A DNA stretch of 64,000 nt from Buchnera aphidicola (Mindarus japonicus) (GTDB lineage: Bacteria > Pseudomonadota > Gammaproteobacteria > Enterobacterales > Enterobacteriaceae), in NCBI RefSeq assembly GCF_039393905.1, contig NZ_CP135030.1, positions 62,001 through 126,000 on the forward strand, in the 5' to 3' direction. How positions within the stretch are numbered: position 1 is the first letter of the stretch; every line of letters starts with the position of its first letter. Under the pieces are notes generated by a model. It had not been told where the DNA came from. It saw nothing but the letters and a program-made list of their open reading frames with translations, and made no database searches. Positions 11,724 to 21,007 of the stretch are shown here, piece after piece. The position numbers and the translations under genes are program-made.

Positions 11724-13274
11724 ATGAATGTAAATTATATTGAAAATATATATGAAAAAGTTATAAAAAAAATAAAATTTTTTTTAAAAAATTCTATTAG
11801 TAATTTTAAAATTTTATTTTTTGTTATTTTTATAATAATTTCCGGAATAATTTTTTTTTCTTTATGGGAAAATTCTGCAGAATATTCTTTATTATATACT
11901 AACTTATCAAATGAAGAAAAAAAAATCATTGTAAAAAAGTTGGAAAATTTGAAGATTCCTTATCAATTTGTAAAAAATTCTAATAGTTTGTTAGTTCCTA
12001 CAGAAAAAATAAATAATTTACATCATTTAGCGTTAAATAAATCTTTTATAAAAAAACCAGAGATAGGATTTGAATTATTAGATAGTCAAAAGTTTGGAAT
12101 TAGTCAATTTAATGAAAAAATTAATTATCAGAGAGCGTTAGAAGGTGAGCTTTCTCGTACCATTCAAAGATTAATTTTAGTCAATGATGCTAGAGTACAT
12201 ATAGCATGGCCTCCTAAATCTTCTTTATTTATGGAAGAAAAAAAAGATCCTTCAGCTTCAGTTTTTTTAGAAGTTAAGCCTAATACTTTTTTAAATTCAG
12301 AACAAATAGTTGGTATTAAAAATTTAGTTTCAAATAGCGTTATAGGTTTATCAGTAGATAAAGTAGTGGTATTAAATCAATTCGGGAAATTATTAGATGA
12401 GTCTACTGCTGAGCTAAATTTTTCTAATGATATTAGAAATAAATATATTTCAAGAATAGAATCTCAGTATAAAGAGAAGGTTAAAACTCTTTTACAACCT
12501 ATTTTTGGAAATGAAAATATAAAAGTAGAAGTAACAGCTCAAATAAATTTTAATGAAAAAGAAAAAACAGACGAAATTTATCATCCAAATGGAAATAAAA
12601 AAAATCAATCGATTAGATCAAAAGATATTTCAATTAATGAAGAAGCCTTTTCAGCTTATTTAAATATTTTAAAAAATCAAATTTTGTTATTAAAAAATTT
12701 TAAAAAAAATATATTTGATAAAAATAATCTAGAAAAAAATATTGATTTTTTTAAAAAAAATAATAATGACCACATTAGTTTTTTAAATATTCATGATTTT
12801 AATAATAAAACTAAAAATTATGAATTAAATCATACTGTTTCACATACGAAAATTAATTCCGGGGAAATTAAAAAATTATCTGTAGGAATAGTTATAAATG
12901 ATTTAAAAAATAAATTTAATAAAAATAAATCGATTTCTAATACTGATTTAAATAAAATAAAAAAAATGATTAAAGGAGCTATAGGATATTCCTCAAAACG
13001 AGGTGATCAAATTAAGATCATTAATACTAGATTTTTAGAAAATAGTTCTAATCAACCAAAAATAATTGTTAACTCTATCAATGGGTTTAATTTTTTTATA
13101 GAATATAAAAAAATAGTATATATATTTTCTTTTTTATTTTTAATTATTCTATTTGGAATGTTTTTTTATAAAAAAAATTATTTTTTTTTAAAAAGAAAAT
13201 TTTTTAAAAATAATTCTTTAATTTTAAATGAAAAAAATAAAAAAATAAATAAGAAATTTTTAAATAAAAACTAA
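11724..13274 (+). CDS. fliF: Flagellar MS-ring protein FliF, without the FliG-binding tail
   Basis: FliF forms the inner-membrane MS-ring. A transmembrane segment lies at about residues 30-47, followed by the ring-building domains with the conserved FGISQFNEKINYQRALEGEL core, a shortened low-complexity linker (about 310-370), and a second transmembrane segment at about 461-482. Only about 32 lysine/asparagine-rich residues follow it, where E. coli has roughly 90 ending in the FliG-binding motif. The missing tail fits with the absence of fliG. The retained ring probably holds the FliPQR export gate. Confidence 0.95.
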   Translation: MNVNYIENIYEKVIKKIKFFLKNSISNFKILFFVIFIIISGIIFFSLWENSAEYSLLYTNLSNEEKKIIVKKLENLKIPYQFVKNSNSLLVPTEKINNLHHLALNKSFIKKPEIGFELLDSQKFGISQFNEKINYQRALEGELSRTIQRLILVNDARVHIAWPPKSSLFMEEKKDPSASVFLEVKPNTFLNSEQIVGIKNLVSNSVIGLSVDKVVVLNQFGKLLDESTAELNFSNDIRNKYISRIESQYKEKVKTLLQPIFGNENIKVEVTAQINFNEKEKTDEIYHPNGNKKNQSIRSKDISINEEAFSAYLNILKNQILLLKNFKKNIFDKNNLEKNIDFFKKNNNDHISFLNIHDFNNKTKNYELNHTVSHTKINSGEIKKLSVGIVINDLKNKFNKNKSISNTDLNKIKKMIKGAIGYSSKRGDQIKIINTRFLENSSNQPKIIVNSINGFNFFIEYKKIVYIFSFLFLIILFGMFFYKKNYFFLKRKFFKNNSLILNEKNKKINKKFLNKN

Positions 13275-13769
13275 ATCTTTTTTGTATTTGAAATACATTT
13301 ATTTTTTAAAAAAAATTTATGTAATATAAAAATTAATATTAAATAACTGTTTAAGTAAAAAAAATATTTTTAGTAAAAAAATATTTTTTGAATTTTATAA
13401 ATTAAACAAAGACTATTATTAATAATAATTATTATATTTAGTTTAAAATATTTTAAAATTTTTAATGATAGTTTTTTTTAAAAATTTAAAATTTTTTAAT
13501 AAATAATATTTTATAAATATATTTTCATTTAAAATTTTACAGCAAAGATTAATATCTATATTATTAAGTGACTTTTTTATATAAGGAGAAAATTAAATAC
13601 ATAATAAATATGTTTATACATATTTTTTAAAAAAAATTTTAAATAAATATTTAAAAAATTAAGTTTTAAAATTAAATTTTTATTTTTTAAAAGTAAAAAT
13701 TTATTTAAATTTAATAAATTTTTTTGTAAGTTAACTTTTTTATTTATAAAAAAAAATATGGATATAATA
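13275..13769. other. Decayed region in place of fliG to fliN
   Basis: In E. coli-like flagellar clusters fliG, fliH, fliI, fliJ, fliK, fliL, fliM and fliN would lie between fliF and fliO. I see no conserved motif of any of them, such as the FliI Walker A loop. A stranded AAGGAG at 13583-13588 has no plausible start codon after it and may be a leftover ribosome binding site. The rest is A/T filler. Confidence 0.7.
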
Positions 13770-13819
13770 AAATTATTAAAAAAGTTTTTTTGTAACAAAA
13801 AAAACTTTTTTAATAATTT
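13770..13819. repeat. Perfect 22-bp inverted repeat
   Basis: Bases 13770-13791 and 13798-13819 are exact reverse complements around a six-base loop. The arm has the form AAATTATT, A6, G, T7. It stands alone in the decayed flagellar spacer, about 110 bases before fliO. No U-run follows on either strand, so it is not a standard terminator. Confidence 0.85.
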
Positions 13820-13926
13820 AATAATATTTATATTGAAAAAAATATTTTTAATTATTAAAACATAATTAATAATTTAAAGTTGAAACATTTTAATTAAATT
13901 AAGGAAGTATATTAGGTAAATTATTT

Positions 13927-14280
13927 ATGCATGAAATAATGAAATGTTTAAGCATGTATGCTGTTTTTTTAAAAGAAATTTTTTTTGAACATAAAAATTT
14001 TTTATTAATATTAATATTAATAAGTTTTTTTTCACTTGTTTTTTTTATTTTTAAAAAAATAAAAATATTCAAATTTGAGAAAAACAAACATGTGAAAATT
14101 ATTTCTAAAACTTTTATAGATTTAAATAACTACATATTAATTATTGAATTTCATCAAATAGTTTTAATATTAGGTATAACTAAAAACAATATAACATGTT
14201 TGCATAAAATCTTACCTGAATACAGAATATATAATAAAAATTTATCTGTTAAAGGTGATAAAAATGTTACAAAAAAGTAG
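13927..14280 (+). CDS. fliO: Flagellar export-gate assembly protein FliO
   Basis: FliO is a small membrane protein that helps FliP assemble in the flagellar type III export gate. The 117-residue protein (E. coli 121) has one hydrophobic segment (about residues 24-43) and then [21 protein letters not shown], which aligns with the conserved LVLGVTAGQINLLHKLP of E. coli FliO. It sits directly before fliP and overlaps its start by 17 bases, as expected for FliO. Divergence is otherwise high. Confidence 0.8.
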   Translation: MHEIMKCLSMYAVFLKEIFFEHKNFLLILILISFFSLVFFIFKKIKIFKFEKNKHVKIISKTFIDLNNYILIIEFHQIVLILGITKNNITCLHKILPEYRIYNKNLSVKGDKNVTKK

Positions 14281-15037
14281 TAGTTATTTTTTTAGAAGAT
14301 TTAATTTCTTCTCATTATTCTATTTTTTTTCTTTATTTTTTTCATCATCAGTTTATGGAAATAATTCAAATGTTACTATAGACAATATTTTAAATAATAA
14401 TAACGAATATTTTTCATCCTCTATAAAAATAATCATATTTATAGCATTATTAACATTTATTCCAGCTGTTTTATTAATGATGACGAGTTTTACTAGAATA
14501 GTTATTGTTTTTAGTTTACTAAGAAACGCTTTGGGAATACCTTTTTCTCCATCTAATCAAATAATAGTAGGTCTTTCTTTATTTCTAACATTTTTCATTA
14601 TGTCACCTGTATTTAATCAAGCATATAAAGAAGCATATCTTCCTTTTGTTGAAAATAAAATTTCAATAAAAAAAACTATTAATAAAAGTATATATCCTTT
14701 TAAAAAATTTATGTTGAATCAAGTAAAAGAATCTGATCTTATAGCATTTTCTAATATTTCTCATAAATTTGCATTTAAAAAAAAAGAAGATGTTCCTATG
14801 AATATTTTGTTACCATCTTTTATTACAAGTGAATTAAAAACTGCTTTTCAAATAGGATTTACTATTTTTATTCCCTTTGTAATTATAGATTTAGTAGTAG
14901 CAAGTGTTTTAATGTCATTAGGAATGATGATGGTACCTCCATCAACTATTGCTCTTCCTCTTAAGTTAATGCTTTTTGTTTTAGTTGACGGATGGAAATT
15001 ACTAGTTTTTTCATTAGCAAATAGTTTTTATATGTAA
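14264..15037 (+). CDS. fliP: Flagellar export-gate protein FliP
   Basis: FliP builds the core ring of the type III export gate. It has an N-terminal signal peptide (hydrophobic to about residue 28, likely cleaved near VYG), then the strongly conserved [17 protein letters not shown] and [18 protein letters not shown] blocks and four membrane helices. I start at the ATG at 14264, preceded by AAAGGTG; an in-frame GTG lies nine bases upstream. Conservation is much higher than for FliF, which suggests export is the function under selection. Confidence 0.96.
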   Translation: MLQKSSSYFFRRFNFFSLFYFFSLFFSSSVYGNNSNVTIDNILNNNNEYFSSSIKIIIFIALLTFIPAVLLMMTSFTRIVIVFSLLRNALGIPFSPSNQIIVGLSLFLTFFIMSPVFNQAYKEAYLPFVENKISIKKTINKSIYPFKKFMLNQVKESDLIAFSNISHKFAFKKKEDVPMNILLPSFITSELKTAFQIGFTIFIPFVIIDLVVASVLMSLGMMMVPPSTIALPLKLMLFVLVDGWKLLVFSLANSFYM

Positions 15038-15088
15038 TTATTATTTTTTTTTAATTAAAAATATTATAAAAGATAAAAAAGGAATTGT

Positions 15089-15355
15089 ATGTCTTCTCAG
15101 TATATTTCTTTAATTTTTCATGAAGCTTTAAAAGTAATTTTAATGTTATCTTTACCACTATTATTAGTATCATTAATAACAGGCTTAATTGTTGGAGTTT
15201 TTCAGGCTGTAACACAAATTAATGAACAAACTTTATCTTTTATTCCTAAAATGTTTGCAGTTATCATTACTTTAATTATCTTAGGACCTTGGATGCTTAG
15301 AATAATAAAAGATTACATGTATTTTTTATTTAATAATTTTCAGCTGAATAATTAA
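15089..15355 (+). CDS. fliQ: Flagellar export-gate protein FliQ
   Basis: FliQ is a small two-helix membrane subunit wrapped around the FliP/FliR core. The 88-residue sequence (E. coli 89) keeps the LLVSLITGLIVGVFQAVTQI and QTLSFIPK blocks. AAAGGA precedes the ATG. It is two bases from fliR. Confidence 0.95.
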   Translation: MSSQYISLIFHEALKVILMLSLPLLLVSLITGLIVGVFQAVTQINEQTLSFIPKMFAVIITLIILGPWMLRIIKDYMYFLFNNFQLNN

Positions 15356-15357
15356 AA

Positions 15358-16116
15358 ATGTTAGAAAATTATTCCTTATATGAATTATTAAAAGAATTAA
15401 ATTTTTTTATTTATTCTTTAGTGAGAATTTTTTCATTTATAATTATTGTTCCAATTTTAGGTAATAAGGTTATTAATTATAAAATTAAATTATTATTTTC
15501 AATATTAATTAGCTGTTGTTTAGAAAGCAATACATTTAATTTAAACTTTTCATTATTTTCATCGAAAGGAATTTTAATTCTAATAGAACAAATTCTAATC
15601 GGAATGATAATGGGATATTTTATTGTTTTAATTTTTTCAATTTCTAGAATAGCAGGAGAAATAATAAGCGTGCAAATGGGATTATCTTTCTCTGCTATAT
15701 TTGATTTAAATTCTCGTTTGAATAGTTTAGTTCTTTCAAGATTAATTAGTTTATTTACAAACTTTTTATTTCTTTCACTTAATGGACATTTAATTGTATT
15801 ACAAATTATTATTAGAAGTTTTCAAATTCTTCCTATACAAAATATTTTTTTTGAAAAGAAAATATTTTTTAATTTAGTTATTTTTTTTAATGTAGTTTTA
15901 TTACAAAGTATAATGTTTATATTTCCTATTTTAATAAGTTTATTACTAATAAATATTATTATTTCTTTTTTAAATCGTATTTGTTCTCAACTATCTATTT
16001 TTTCAATTGGAATTCCAACTACATTAATAGTAGGAATTATAATGTTGTATAACTTTATTCCAATAGCATCTTTAGTATATAAAACATTTTTTTTTAATCT
16101 ATTGAATCAATTATAG
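15358..16116 (+). CDS. fliR: Flagellar export-gate protein FliR
   Basis: FliR completes the FliP5Q4R1-type export gate. The 252-residue protein (E. coli 261) is almost entirely hydrophobic, with about six membrane segments and the conserved AGEIISVQMGLSFSAIFD region. It lies two bases after fliQ and so is probably translationally coupled. It is the last flagellar gene in this block; flhA and flhB are not in the window. Confidence 0.93.
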   Translation: MLENYSLYELLKELNFFIYSLVRIFSFIIIVPILGNKVINYKIKLLFSILISCCLESNTFNLNFSLFSSKGILILIEQILIGMIMGYFIVLIFSISRIAGEIISVQMGLSFSAIFDLNSRLNSLVLSRLISLFTNFLFLSLNGHLIVLQIIIRSFQILPIQNIFFEKKIFFNLVIFFNVVLLQSIMFIFPILISLLLINIIISFLNRICSQLSIFSIGIPTTLIVGIIMLYNFIPIASLVYKTFFFNLLNQL

Positions 16117-16150
16117 TGTTTTAATTTTTTTTTAAATTTAATAATAAAAA

Positions 16151-16321
16151 TTATTTTTTTATTTTTTTTTCGATATATAAGACATGTTTTTTAATTTTTG
16201 GATCATATTTTTTTAATTCTAATTTTTTTGGTTTTGATCTTTTATTTTTCGTAGTAGTATAATAATGACCAGATCCACTAGATGAAACTAGTTTTATTTT
16301 TTCTCTAACTTTTTTAGCCAT
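16151..16321 (-). CDS. rpmG: 50S ribosomal protein L33
   Basis: I translated this short gene by hand: 56 residues beginning [20 protein letters not shown] and continuing through [21 protein letters not shown]. It matches E. coli L33 (55 residues) throughout. It follows rpmB on the same strand with a 40-base gap, the rpmB-rpmG order of E. coli. It converges with fliR. Confidence 0.96.
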   Translation of the reverse strand: MAKKVREKIKLVSSSGSGHYYTTTKNKRSKPKKLELKKYDPKIKKHVLYIEKKIKK

Positions 16322-16361
16322 AGATTCTCCACAATTTTTTATATTTTATTTTCTTTAAAAT

Positions 16362-16586
16362 TTATACTTTTTTTTCTTTTTTTAAAAAATATGATATTCC
16401 TTTTTTATCAATTAAACGAATAGCTTTAGTTGAAACTTTTAATTTTATAAATTTTCTTTTTTCACTAATCCAAAATCTATGTATTTGTAAATTTGGAAAA
16501 AATTTTCTTTTAGTTGCATTCATTGCATGAGAACGATTGTTTCCTGACATTGGTTTTTTTCCAGTAATTTTGCAAATCTGAGACAT
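16362..16586 (-). CDS. rpmB: 50S ribosomal protein L28
   Basis: The 74-residue protein (E. coli 78) has the conserved [27 protein letters not shown] start and the HRFW and IDKKGI motifs. It is the first gene of the rpmB-rpmG pair. The short C-terminus lacks the last few residues of the E. coli protein. Confidence 0.97.
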   Translation of the reverse strand: MSQICKITGKKPMSGNNRSHAMNATKRKFFPNLQIHRFWISEKRKFIKLKVSTKAIRLIDKKGISYFLKKEKKV

Positions 16587-16666
16587 TTTAAAGTTTCCTA
16601 AATAAAAATAGATAATAATTAAAAAAATGATTTTGAATATAAAAAATAAATAATTATATGTATATT

Positions 16667-17206
16667 TTATATAGACAAAATTTCTTTTTTTCGTTTTAAA
16701 CAGGATAAAATTTCTTTTTTTGCTGCTTTATAATCACACCATTCGATATTCTTAACCCATTTTTTCGGCTCAAGATCTTTGTAATGTGAGAAAAAATGTA
16801 CAATTTCTGATTTTAATGTTTTTGAAAGATCATTTATATTTTTAATATCTGTATATATATTACTAATTTTTTTCTCAGGAACAGCAATAACTTTATTATC
16901 TTCTCCAGATTCATCAATCATTTTTAATAAACCTATAGGACGACATAAAATTACCGATCCTGGTAAAATAGGATGTGGTGATGGTACTAAAGCGTCTAGA
17001 GGGTCTCCATCTTGAGATTCTGTTTTATTTATATATCCATAATTGCAAGGATAAAACATTGGAGTTGAAATAAAACGATCTACAAATAAAACCCCAGTTT
17101 TTTTATCAACTTCATATTTTATAGGAGTTGAATTGGAAGATATTTCAATAATAACATAAATATTTTCAGGAATATTTTTTCCGGAAGGAATAATGTTTAA
17201 ATTCAT
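16667..17206 (-). CDS. ppa: Inorganic pyrophosphatase
   Basis: Ppa hydrolyses pyrophosphate and so pulls biosynthetic reactions forward, including the ATP phosphoribosyltransferase step of histidine synthesis. The family I signature is complete: KYEVDKKTG, the DGDPLDALV metal-binding loop, and the later [13 protein letters not shown] block. Length is 179 (E. coli 176). It is divergent from pmbA. Confidence 0.97.
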   Translation of the reverse strand: MNLNIIPSGKNIPENIYVIIEISSNSTPIKYEVDKKTGVLFVDRFISTPMFYPCNYGYINKTESQDGDPLDALVPSPHPILPGSVILCRPIGLLKMIDESGEDNKVIAVPEKKISNIYTDIKNINDLSKTLKSEIVHFFSHYKDLEPKKWVKNIEWCDYKAAKKEILSCLKRKKEILSI

Positions 17207-17478
17207 AATTTTTTCCTAATTTTTTATTCGCATTATGAATAATATAAATATTAACTGTTTTTTATAATAGCAAAAAAAATAGAAAAAAAACAATTTTTTA
17301 TTTTTTGATCTTATAAAAAATTAGTATTTTTAATATTAATCAGATTAATTTTTAAATTCTAGAATTAAAATTCTAGCACTAATAGTAAATATTTGATAAA
17401 GTTTTATTAGAAACTAAATATTTTTTTAAAAAATTTTTTTTCAAAAAAATTTTTTTTAAAATACAAGGAGTTTTTACA

Positions 17479-18822
17479 GTGAATATTTTTCATTCAACAA
17501 ATGTAGAAGAGCAGTTATTAAAAGAAAAAATAATAACAATTTTAAGTTTGATCAAAAATAAAGTGGAAAATGCAGCAATAACAATTATAAGAACTACAGG
17601 AATTAATATAAATATACGATTTGGAAAATTAGAAAATATAGAATTTCATAATGAATCAAATTTAATTATTACAGTTTTTAATAAAAATAAAACAGGTACT
17701 GTTTACTCTTCTGATTTGAGTATGAATGGAATACATAAAATTATAGAAGGTGCTATTAATATTTCTAGACATACAACAGAAGATATTTTTTCTGGTTTAC
17801 CTGAAAAAAAATTATTAGCATTTAAAATAAAAAAAATAAATTTATTTTATCCTTGGAATTTTCAATTAGAAACGGTAAAAAATTTAGCAATCTTAGCTGA
17901 AAATACATCTTTTGAATACGATAAAAGAATTGTAAATACTGAAGGAAGCTCTTTTGATGCCTATATAACCACTAAAGTTTTTGGAAATACTTATAATATG
18001 ATTCAAGCATATCATACTAGCCAATACTCTTTATCAACTTGTGTTATAGCAAAAAATAAACATGACATGCAAAGAGATTACGAATATTCTTTTGTAAGAG
18101 ATATTAAGGATATGAAAAGTCCTATTTGGATAGGAACAAAAAGTGCAGAAAAAGCTTTGTCTCGATTATCGCCTACTAAAATTAAAACAATGAAATCTTC
18201 AGTTATTTTAAATTCTGATGTTACAGCTGAAATTTTACTACTTTTCTCTATGGCAATAAATGGAGAAAATATATATAAAAAATCAACATTTTTATTAGAT
18301 AAATTAGGAAAAAAAATTTTTCCTAGTTGGATAAATATTCAAGAAGACCCAGATTTAGATAAGGGTATAGGATCTAAACCATTCGATAACGAAGGAGTTA
18401 AAACTAAATTTCGTTATATAATTAAACAAGGAATATTAACTACATGGTTATTAGATAATTATTCAGGAAAAAAATTAGGAAAATTGAGTACTGGAAATTC
18501 AGGAGGAATTCACAATTGGATAGTTACTTCAACTTTAAAAATAAATTTTAATGGTTTACTAGAAAATATGAAAACAGGATTATTTATAACTGAATTATTA
18601 GGTAATGGTATTAATTTAATTACAGGAGATTATTCATATGGAGCAGTTGGTTTTTGGGTATCAAATAATAGAATTCAATATTCTGTTAGTGAAATCACCA
18701 TATCAGGAAATTTAAAAGATTTGTTTCTTAACGTAGTAAATATCAGTAATGATATAAATTATAAAAATAGTATACAATGTGGTTCAATGTTAATATCAGA
18801 TGTTCAAGTATCAGGAATATAA
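17479..18822 (+). CDS. pmbA: TldE/PmbA metalloprotease-family subunit
   Basis: PmbA (TldE) pairs with TldD in a peptidase complex that matures or degrades small peptides and unfolded proteins. The 447-residue protein (E. coli 450) follows the family through the TTEDIFSGLP and GNSGGIHNWIV regions. The start is GTG, chosen because AAGGAG lies ten bases upstream. Its partner tldD is not in the window. The spacer before it holds an 18-base palindromic repeat at 17359-17376 and long A/T tracts. Confidence 0.94.
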   Translation: MNIFHSTNVEEQLLKEKIITILSLIKNKVENAAITIIRTTGININIRFGKLENIEFHNESNLIITVFNKNKTGTVYSSDLSMNGIHKIIEGAINISRHTTEDIFSGLPEKKLLAFKIKKINLFYPWNFQLETVKNLAILAENTSFEYDKRIVNTEGSSFDAYITTKVFGNTYNMIQAYHTSQYSLSTCVIAKNKHDMQRDYEYSFVRDIKDMKSPIWIGTKSAEKALSRLSPTKIKTMKSSVILNSDVTAEILLLFSMAINGENIYKKSTFLLDKLGKKIFPSWINIQEDPDLDKGIGSKPFDNEGVKTKFRYIIKQGILTTWLLDNYSGKKLGKLSTGNSGGIHNWIVTSTLKINFNGLLENMKTGLFITELLGNGINLITGDYSYGAVGFWVSNNRIQYSVSEITISGNLKDLFLNVVNISNDINYKNSIQCGSMLISDVQVSGI

Positions 18823-18862
18823 AAAAAATTATATATTTATTTTTATATAAAACTAAAAAAAA

Positions 18863-19230
18863 GAAGTTGACCTATAAGCCGGGTTTTGTTTTAGATAGTC
18901 ATTTCTCTAGACTAACAATCACTTGTTAGTTCAAGCAGCTTACCCAGGTTTTTTAAGTAAGGGCTATAACTTTTTTTACCTTATTTAGCTTTGCTCTAAG
19001 TGGAGTTTACACTGCCAAAATTATTACTAATTTTGCGGTAAGCTCTTACCTTACCTTTTCACCCTTCCCGAATTTTTATTTTTTTTTTCAAAAAATTGGA
19101 GGTTTTTTTCTGTTGCACTATTCGTAGGTTCACACCTCCCAGACATTATCTGGCACTTTCAGCCCTTTAGAGCCCGGACTTTCCTCTCCTAATAAATATT
19201 TAAATTAGCAGCGACTATCTGGTCAACTTC
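18863..19230 (-). ncRNA. rnpB: RNase P RNA (M1 RNA)
   Basis: This is the catalytic RNA that trims tRNA 5' ends. On the minus strand it opens with GAAGTTGACC and closes with GGTCAACTTC, a perfect ten-base P1 helix. Conserved landmarks follow in order: GAGAGGAAAGTCCGGGCTC, GTGCAACAGA, the AAGGGTGAAA/GGTAAGAGC region, AAACTCCAC, and the ACCCGGCTTAT-like end. About 368 bases, close to E. coli (377). A run of eight T follows the 3' end (18855-18862) and serves as terminator. Confidence 0.97.
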
Positions 19231-19627
19231 TTTAATAAAATAAATATTTTTTTATAAAATTAATTCTTAACTAAATTTCTAATTAAAAAATCAGATAATA
19301 TTTTAAGAAATATATATTATATATATAGTATATAAAAAAATTTTATCATATATTATTAAAAATAAACATCTTTATATATTTTTTATTTATTTAAAAAAAT
19401 ATTTCTTGGAAGTTAAAATCATAAGTAATTTTTTTTAAAAAAATATTTTTTTTAAAAAATAAATAAATTTTATTAGTTTTAAATGTAGTTAAATTAATTT
19501 TTTATTGGTTTTTATTAAAATTTAATTTTAATAAATAGTTTTTGTAAAGTAAAAAATTATTTTTTAAAAAAATTAGTTATTTTTTTGATTATATATAAAT
19601 AAATATTTATTATAAGGTGTCATTTAC
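19231..19627. other. Divergent spacer between rnpB and fabB
   Basis: The spacer holds the promoters of rnpB (minus) and fabB (plus), but none can be picked out with confidence. It contains an AT dinucleotide stretch around 19310-19335. A GTG start and AAGGTG site for fabB lie at its right end. I see no gene. Confidence 0.6.
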
Positions 19628-20860
19628 GTGAAAAAAGTTGTAATTACTGGATTAGGAATCGTTTCTAGTATTGGAAATAATATTAAAGAAGTATTGTTTT
19701 CATTAAAAAAATTAAATTCAGGAATAATTTTTTCTGATTTTATGAAAAAAATAGGTATGCGTAGTCAAATTTGCGGTAATATAAAATATAATATAGACAT
19801 ATTTAAAGATATTTCTAAAAAAAAAATTCGATTTATGAATACTTCTTCAGCATATGCATATTTAACAATGTTGGAAGCCATTAAAGATTCTTCTCTTAGA
19901 GAAGATTTTTTTAAAAGAAATTCTCGAGTGGGTATTATTATAGGTTCTTCAATAAATTCAGAAAATAAAAATAATTTATTGCATAATACAGAAAATAAAA
20001 ATATAAAAAAAAAGAAAAATCCTAATACATATTCTTTAATACAAACAATGACGTCCAATATATCAGCTTGTCTCTCTACTTTTTTTAATATTTATGGAAT
20101 TAGTTACTCAATTAGTTCTGCTTGTGCTAGTTCAGCATATTGTATAGGGAATGCTTACGACTTAATTCAATTCGGGAAACAAGATATTATTTTTGCTGGA
20201 GGATCTGAAGTATTAAGTAAAGAATTAATGCTAAAATTTGATGCTATGAGAGTATTATCTAAAAAAAGAAATTATAATCCTGAGCAAGCTTCAAGAGCTT
20301 ATGATATCGATAGGGATGGTTTTATCATATCGGAAGGATCAGGAATAGTAGTATTAGAAGAATTAAATCATGCCTTATCGAGAAAAGCAAAAATATATGC
20401 TGAAATTATAGGATATGGATTTAGTTCAGACGGAGAAAATATGGTTAAACTGTCAAAAAAGGGAGTAATCAGATGTATGAAATCTGCATTAAGTACAGTC
20501 AATTTTCCAATTGATTATATAAATACACATGCGACTTCTACAAAAATAGGAGATATTTCTGAATTATTTTGTATTGAAGAAATATTCAATAACAAAAAAA
20601 TTCCACTAATTTCTTCAACAAAAAGTTTAACCGGTCATTCGCTAGGAGCAGCTGGCGTACATGAGTTAATATATTCTATTTTAATGTTAAAAAATAATTT
20701 TATTGTTCCAAGTATTAATATTTCTAATTTAGATCCTGTTGCTAAAGATTTTCCAATAGTGAGAAATCTTATACATTTTAATCATAAAACTATTATGTCT
20801 AATAGTTTTGGATTTGGTGGTGCTAATGTTTCTTTAATTATAAGAAAATTTCTTTCTTAA
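19628..20860 (+). CDS. fabB: 3-oxoacyl-[ACP] synthase I (FabB)
   Basis: FabB condenses malonyl-ACP with growing acyl chains in fatty acid synthesis. The Cys-His-His triad is present: C166 in SSACASSAYC, H in NTHATST (about 301) and H in GHSLGAAG (about 336). Length is 410 (E. coli 406), with a small lysine/asparagine insert near 120-132. It starts at GTG with AAGGTG upstream. NTHATST has A where E. coli has G, a mild change. Confidence 0.96.
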   Translation: MKKVVITGLGIVSSIGNNIKEVLFSLKKLNSGIIFSDFMKKIGMRSQICGNIKYNIDIFKDISKKKIRFMNTSSAYAYLTMLEAIKDSSLREDFFKRNSRVGIIIGSSINSENKNNLLHNTENKNIKKKKNPNTYSLIQTMTSNISACLSTFFNIYGISYSISSACASSAYCIGNAYDLIQFGKQDIIFAGGSEVLSKELMLKFDAMRVLSKKRNYNPEQASRAYDIDRDGFIISEGSGIVVLEELNHALSRKAKIYAEIIGYGFSSDGENMVKLSKKGVIRCMKSALSTVNFPIDYINTHATSTKIGDISELFCIEEIFNNKKIPLISSTKSLTGHSLGAAGVHELIYSILMLKNNFIVPSINISNLDPVAKDFPIVRNLIHFNHKTIMSNSFGFGGANVSLIIRKFLS

Positions 20861-21007
20861 TTTTTTTTAAAAAAATAATGTTAATTTTTTATTTTTTATA
20901 AAAAGAAATTTTAAAAAAAGTAATCTTTAATTAAGTAAAGTTCTATAAACTATAACAGTTTTATTTTTTAAATAAATATTTAATTTTAAAAGAGGTTTGT
21001 ATTTATA

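Noticed and set aside
13577..13798. Minus-strand ORF of 73 codons in the fliF-fliO gap
   Set aside because: It is low-complexity F/N/K/L sequence created by A/T tracts and includes the left arm of the palindrome; it has no start signal.
13899..14087. Minus-strand ORF opposite fliO
   Set aside because: It is antisense to FliO, whose motif and overlap with fliP identify the coding strand.
17400..17465. Alternating A and T blocks before pmbA considered as a regulatory element
   Set aside because: Such blocks recur in most spacers of this genome, so there is no specific signal; only the AAGGAG site is meaningful.
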